Origin: Pseudomonadota bacterium
GTDB taxonomy: Bacteria > Pseudomonadota > Alphaproteobacteria > Micropepsales > Micropepsaceae
Direction of reading: 5' to 3'
Assembly: GCA_021817355.1 (NCBI GenBank)
Contig: JAKAVI010000195.1
Coordinates: forward strand, 1 to 10,814
DNA: 10,814 nucleotides
Both the position numbers and the translations under genes were made by a program. Of this stretch, positions 7,744 through 10,814 are shown piece by piece. Numbering within the stretch: the first letter of the stretch is position 1; each line of letters opens with the position of its first letter. Below the pieces are notes generated by a model. That model made no database searches. It had not been told where the DNA came from and worked only from the letters and a program-made list of their open reading frames with translations.

Positions 7744-8583
7744 ATGCAGGGCAAAACTGTGGTCATCACCGGCGCAACCTCTGGTATAGGTGAGGTTGCC
7801 GCCGACCGCCTAGCCCAACAGGGCGCCCGTATCGTCTTCATTGCCCGCGATCAGACGCGCGGTGAGGCGATGCTGAAGCATCTTGATGCCATTGCCGGCC
7901 ACAGCGCCCATGCGGTGTTTTATGCCGACCTGTCGCGTCTGTCCGAGATGCGCAAGGTGGCCGCAGAGATCGCGGCGGCCTGTCCGCAGATCGATGTTCT
8001 GATCAACAATGCGGGGGCGATGTTCGCCCGCCGCCAGGTGAGCCAGGATGGACTTGAGCTGACCTTTGCGCTCAACCACATGGCCTATTTCGTGTTGACG
8101 ACGCAGCTGCTGCCGCAGCTCAAGGGCCCCGCGCGCATCCTCTGCACAGCTTCCGCCGCCCATAAGGGCGCGAAGCTGGATTTTGACGATCTGCAGAGTA
8201 CCAGGGCCTATTCGGCCTGGGGCGCTTACGGGCGTTCCAAGCTGATGAACATCCTTTTCACGCGGTCATTGGCGCACCGTCTTCAGGGCAGCGGCGTGAC
8301 CGCCAACTGCCTGCACCCGGGTTTTGTCAACACCAGGTTCGGCGATAACAACAAGGGCGTGTTCGGCTGGGGCCTTGGCCTTGCCAAAAACATCGCCCTG
8401 TCGCCGGCGCAGGGAGCTGAGACACTGATCTATCTTGCCAGCTCGCCCGAGGTTGCCTCCCAAAGCGGCAAGTATTTTCACAAATGTCGCGCGGAAACAC
8501 CCAGCCGTGAGGCGCGAAACGATGAGGATGCCGCGCGCTTGTGGCAACTCTCCGAAGCCATCGCCGGCCACGGGCTCAGCTGA
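7744..8583 (+). CDS. Short-chain dehydrogenase/reductase, retinol-dehydrogenase-like
   Basis: NAD(P)(H)-dependent oxidoreductase of the classical SDR family; substrate unknown. The 279-residue protein has the Rossmann cofactor motif TGATSGIG (9-16), the NNAG motif (88-91), and a complete catalytic tetrad N111, S137, Y162, K166 (AYGRSK). After the first strand, IARD (33-36) places an Arg where NADP-preferring members often have one, so NADP(H) is likely but not proven. KGAKLDFDDLQ and NCLHPGFVNTRFG match the subgroup that includes retinol dehydrogenases; in bacteria this label does not establish substrate. The ATG at 7744 has GAGGAG 5 nt upstream; an in-frame GTG at 7729 lies inside the hairpin and is less likely. 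It probably depends on ndk transcription plus any local promoter. Its stop overlaps the end of purN. Confidence 0.9.
   Translation: MQGKTVVITGATSGIGEVAADRLAQQGARIVFIARDQTRGEAMLKHLDAIAGHSAHAVFYADLSRLSEMRKVAAEIAAACPQIDVLINNAGAMFARRQVSQDGLELTFALNHMAYFVLTTQLLPQLKGPARILCTASAAHKGAKLDFDDLQSTRAYSAWGAYGRSKLMNILFTRSLAHRLQGSGVTANCLHPGFVNTRFGDNNKGVFGWGLGLAKNIALSPAQGAETLIYLASSPEVASQSGKYFHKCRAETPSREARNDEDAARLWQLSEAIAGHGLS
8576..8583. other. Palindrome TCAGCTGA containing both stop codons of convergent genes
   Basis: The SDR gene (+) ends with AGC TGA at 8578-8583 and purN (-) ends with AGC TGA at 8581-8576. Both final codons therefore lie in one perfect 8-bp palindrome, and the coding sequences overlap tail to tail by 8 bp. 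There is no room for a terminator between the genes. Confidence 0.95.
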
Positions 8584-9181
8584 AGATCGCCCGGTCTGCT
8601 TCGAGACGGACCTGTCCTGAGGCCAGCAGCCGCAGTGCATGGGGATAGATGCGGTGTTCTTCCTCAAGGATGCGGGCGGCCAGCGTTTCTTCTGTGTCGC
8701 CTTTCTCCACGCGCACGCAGGCCTGCTCGATGATGGGTCCGGCATCGAGTTCAGGCACGACAAAATGGACGGTGCAGCCGGAAATGCGTACCCCTGCGGC
8801 CAATGCACGCGCATGGACATTGATGCCCTTGAAGGCGGGCAAAAGCGAGGGGTGGATGTTGATGATGCGTCCGGCCCAGGCGCGGACAAAATCATCGGAC
8901 AGAATGCGCATGAAGCCCGCCAGGCAGACCAGCTCAATACCGTGCTGGCGCAGCGTCGCATCAATCTCGGCGTCGAACTGCGGCCGCGTCTTGCCCTGAT
9001 GGGGAATGATCGAAACGGCGATGTTGTGAGCCTGTGCGCGTTCCAGGCCGCTGGCCAGCGGCTGGTTCGAGAGCACGAGCGCGATCCGCGCCGGATAATC
9101 GGGGTCTGCCGCTGCCGCGATCAGTGCCGCCATGTTGCTGCCACGACCGGAAATCAGGATGGCGGTGCGCTTTGCCGTCAC
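8576..9181 (-). CDS. purN: Phosphoribosylglycinamide formyltransferase (GAR transformylase)
   Basis: Third step of IMP synthesis: transfers a formyl group from 10-formyl-tetrahydrofolate to GAR. 201 residues, near the usual size. Visible: phosphate loop SGRGSN (11-16), LAGFMRIL (87-94), the catalytic segment INIHPSLLP with N108 and H110, and D146 in PELDAGP; these correspond to E. coli N106, H108 and D144. One oddity is that the usually conserved G-L-H-T-H segment reads GINVH (119-123), with Asn in place of the first His. The start is GTG at 9181 (codons GTG ACG GCA), overlapping the purM stop by four bases (GTGA). That indicates translational coupling to purM and explains the lack of a separate ribosome site beyond GGGAG inside purM. 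At its 3' end it overlaps the SDR gene. Confidence 0.96.
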   Translation of the reverse strand: MTAKRTAILISGRGSNMAALIAAAADPDYPARIALVLSNQPLASGLERAQAHNIAVSIIPHQGKTRPQFDAEIDATLRQHGIELVCLAGFMRILSDDFVRAWAGRIINIHPSLLPAFKGINVHARALAAGVRISGCTVHFVVPELDAGPIIEQACVRVEKGDTEETLAARILEEEHRIYPHALRLLASGQVRLEADRAIFS

Positions 9182-10248
9182 AGCGGGAGGGCGCCCTGAT
9201 AACGCACCGACGCGGCGCCTTCGGAGCCGATGAGCCGGCCGATCCGGTAGGCTCTTTCGCCTGCCACGCCGAAAGCATCAATGGCGTGACCAGCCTTCTC
9301 GGCATCACAGACGGCAATCAGGCCGAGGCCGCAATTGAAGGTACGCAACATCTCTTCGGGCGCAATGTTGCCGGTCTGTGCCAGCCAGGAAAACACGGCC
9401 GGCATGGCAAAACTCGTCAGATCGATTTCGGCGCACAGTCCGTCAGCCAGAATCCGCGGCAGATTCTCGGTGATGCCACCGCCGGTAATGTGGGCAAGCC
9501 CCTTGATGGCGCCGGTACGGATCGCCTCGAGGGCGGATTTTACATAAAGCCGGGTTGGCACCATCAAGGCCGCGCCAAGGCTCATCTGCGGCGCAAACGG
9601 GGCCGGCGCCTCAAGCTCAAGCCCGCTGTCCTTTACCAGGCGGCGCACCAGCGAATAGCCATTGGCGTGCACGCCTGCCGACGCGATGCCGATGATGACA
9701 TCGCCCTCGCGCATGCTCGACAGCCTGGGCAACACGGCGCTGCGCTCGACCGCACCGACGCTAAAGCCGGCCAGATCGAAATCGCCCTTCGCGTAAAGGC
9801 CGGGCATTTCGGCGGTCTCCCCGCCGATCAGAGCGCAGCCGGCCACCTTGCAGGCCCGGGCAATGCCTTCGATGACGCGCGCCGCAGCCTCGACCTCAAG
9901 CTGGCCGCAGGCGTAGTAGTCGAGGAAAAAAAGCGGCTCGGCGCCTTGCACCACGACGTCATTGACGCACATCGCCACCAGGTCCTGACCGAGCCCATCG
10001 TAGAGCCCGGTGTCGATGGCGAGTTTGAGCTTGGTGCCCACCCCGTCGGTGGAGGCGACCAGAACCGGATCGCGAAACCCCGCGGCCTTGAGATCGAACA
10101 GCGCGCCGAAGCCGCCGAGCTCGGCATCGGCGCCGGAGCGACGGGTCGCCTTGGCAGCGGGGGCAATGCGCGCCACCAGTGCCTCACCCGCATCGATGTC
10201 AACACCGGCATCCCGGTAGGAAAGACCCTTGGACTTGTCGCCCGTCAT
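9178..10248 (-). CDS. purM: Phosphoribosylformylglycinamidine cyclo-ligase (AIR synthetase)
   Basis: Fifth step of IMP synthesis: ATP-dependent ring closure of FGAM to AIR, in the cytoplasm. 356 residues, as expected. Marks of the PurM/ATP-grasp-unrelated fold: [15 protein letters not shown] at the N-terminus (11-25), [12 protein letters not shown] (66-77), [19 protein letters not shown] (95-113), [10 protein letters not shown] (141-150), the middle segment [17 protein letters not shown] and the C-terminal [16 protein letters not shown] 10248 is supported by GAGGAG 6 nt upstream; an open extension to 10431 crosses the promoter and the neighbouring start. purN overlaps by 4 bp, the usual purMN order. 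It is divergent from the DUF2066 gene. No purine riboswitch was seen in the leader (10249-10329), though it is GC-rich and could fold. Confidence 0.97.
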   Translation of the reverse strand: MTGDKSKGLSYRDAGVDIDAGEALVARIAPAAKATRRSGADAELGGFGALFDLKAAGFRDPVLVASTDGVGTKLKLAIDTGLYDGLGQDLVAMCVNDVVVQGAEPLFFLDYYACGQLEVEAAARVIEGIARACKVAGCALIGGETAEMPGLYAKGDFDLAGFSVGAVERSAVLPRLSSMREGDVIIGIASAGVHANGYSLVRRLVKDSGLELEAPAPFAPQMSLGAALMVPTRLYVKSALEAIRTGAIKGLAHITGGGITENLPRILADGLCAEIDLTSFAMPAVFSWLAQTGNIAPEEMLRTFNCGLGLIAVCDAEKAGHAIDAFGVAGERAYRIGRLIGSEGAASVRYQGALPL

Positions 10249-10335
10249 GGCTTGCTCCTCGCAGCGGCAAGGATTTACGAGCGCCGGGCCGGGCGCGCAA
10301 GCACCGTCCGCGGCTTTCTTCGCCGGGCCCCGACC

Positions 10336-10364
10336 ACTATAGTGCCCCCCTCTTCGCCCGTCAG
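10336..10364 (-). promoter_or_regulatory. purMN promoter candidate with palindromic -10 region
   Basis: On the minus strand CTGACG (10359-10364) is followed after 17 nt by TATAGT (10336-10341), each one mismatch from its consensus. It is the best promoter match in the window, with a leader of about 80 nt to purM. The -10 sits inside the perfect palindrome CACTATAGTG (10335-10344), which gives the same ACTATA box facing the DUF2066 gene; the -35 on that side is poor. The palindrome could also be a small operator, but no flanking arms suggest a PurR-type site. Confidence 0.5.
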
Positions 10365-10374
10365 CAGGTTCTTC

Positions 10375-10814
10375 ATGCGCACTCCGCTTGCCTTGGTTCT
10401 GATCTTCGCCGCGGCCATCCTTTTGCTGCATCCCGCACTGGCGGCGAGCCCGTTTGACGTGACCGAAAACGTCAAAGGTTCAGGGGCCTCGACGCTGGAA
10501 GCCTACAACAATGCGGTCGACAGCGGCCGGCGCAAAGCCTGGGTGGAACTCGTCCACCGGCTGACGCCGCAGGGCGAGTGGGCGGCCTTGACGGCGATTG
10601 ACGACAGCACGCTGCAGAGCATGGTGCAAAACTACCGCCTGAGCAATGAAGCCCGCTCGACCACAAGGTATGTGGCAACCGTAACCTATGTCTTTAACCA
10701 GCCTCTCGTCCGGCGCTATTTCCGCAACAACAACATCAGCTATTCGCTCGCCTCGGCCACGCCCATGCTGGTGGTACCGATGGCACCGGCCTATGACCCG
10801 AATTCTCTGTGGAG
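10375..10814 (+). CDS. DUF2066 domain secreted protein (partial, C-terminus beyond right edge)
   Basis: Function unknown in the family; the protein is predicted to be exported. 146 codons are visible before the window ends. The N-terminus has a classical signal peptide: MRTP, a hydrophobic core to about residue 18, and ALA at 21-23 with likely cleavage before ASPFDV. The mature part matches my recollection of DUF2066: [11 protein letters not shown] followed by a helix with A, R and W (about 42-61), then LTPQGEW, an YRLSNE segment and strands [12 protein letters not shown] (96-107) and PMLVVP. ATG 10375 is preceded by a weak AGCAGG site. It is divergent from purM; in several alphaproteobacteria this gene precedes hdaA, the DnaA regulator, which may lie to the right. 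The purM -35 box lies only 10 nt upstream of the start codon. Confidence 0.8.
   Translation, partial: MRTPLALVLIFAAAILLLHPALAASPFDVTENVKGSGASTLEAYNNAVDSGRRKAWVELVHRLTPQGEWAALTAIDDSTLQSMVQNYRLSNEARSTTRYVATVTYVFNQPLVRRYFRNNNISYSLASATPMLVVPMAPAYDPNSLW

Noticed and set aside
10249..10335. Purine riboswitch in the purM leader
   Set aside because: I could not find the conserved three-way junction elements. The leader is only GC-rich.
10249..10431. N-terminal extension of PurM to 10431
   Set aside because: It would run across the proposed promoter and into the DUF2066 coding region. ATG 10248 has GAGGAG and the known PurM start.
1..10814. CRISPR arrays, tRNAs, insertion sequences, toxin-antitoxin or defence genes
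   Set aside because: No spaced direct repeats, tRNA-like cloverleaf, transposase or defence-type motif was seen on either strand.

Overview
The window is GC-rich, chromosomal, housekeeping-type DNA from an alphaproteobacterium. The call rests on the protein types (alphaproteobacterial LptF, PepA, short HolC and DUF2066 forms) and on gene order: lptF divergent from pepA-holC, then an ABC-F gene divergent from ndk, then purN-purM divergent from a DUF2066 gene. From memory this order resembles a block in Rhizobiales/Rhodospirillales-like genomes. I cannot fix the order or genus. No tRNA, rRNA, CRISPR array, insertion sequence or phage gene was seen.

Layout. 1-737 (-): 5' two thirds of lptF (LPS export permease), running off the left edge. 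897-4273 (+): pepA (leucyl aminopeptidase), holC (DNA polymerase III chi, GTG start) and an APC-superfamily amino acid permease (GTG start). 4354-5109 (+): a two-helix membrane-anchored TPR protein of unknown role. 5235-7118 (-): a YheS-type ABC-F ATPase, convergent with the TPR gene. 7276-7698 (+): ndk. 7744-8583 (+): a retinol-dehydrogenase-like SDR. 8576-10248 (-): purM and purN as a translationally coupled pair. 10375 to the right edge (+): a secreted DUF2066 protein, truncated by the window.

Functionally these are core processes side by side: envelope biogenesis (LptF), peptide turnover and amino acid uptake (PepA, permease), replication (HolC), ribosome-associated ABC-F function, nucleotide metabolism (Ndk; PurM and PurN of IMP synthesis) and a periplasmic protein. 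The permease, TPR and SDR genes look like lineage-specific additions between the core genes. All three divergent gaps contain plausible head-to-head promoters, the best being the purM promoter at 10336-10364.

I did not find a new multi-gene system. The points most worth a second look are the TPR membrane protein, the 8-bp palindrome that holds both stop codons of the convergent SDR and purN genes, the purM -35 element lying just before the DUF2066 start codon, a hairpin covering the SDR ribosome binding site, and a substituted His in PurN.
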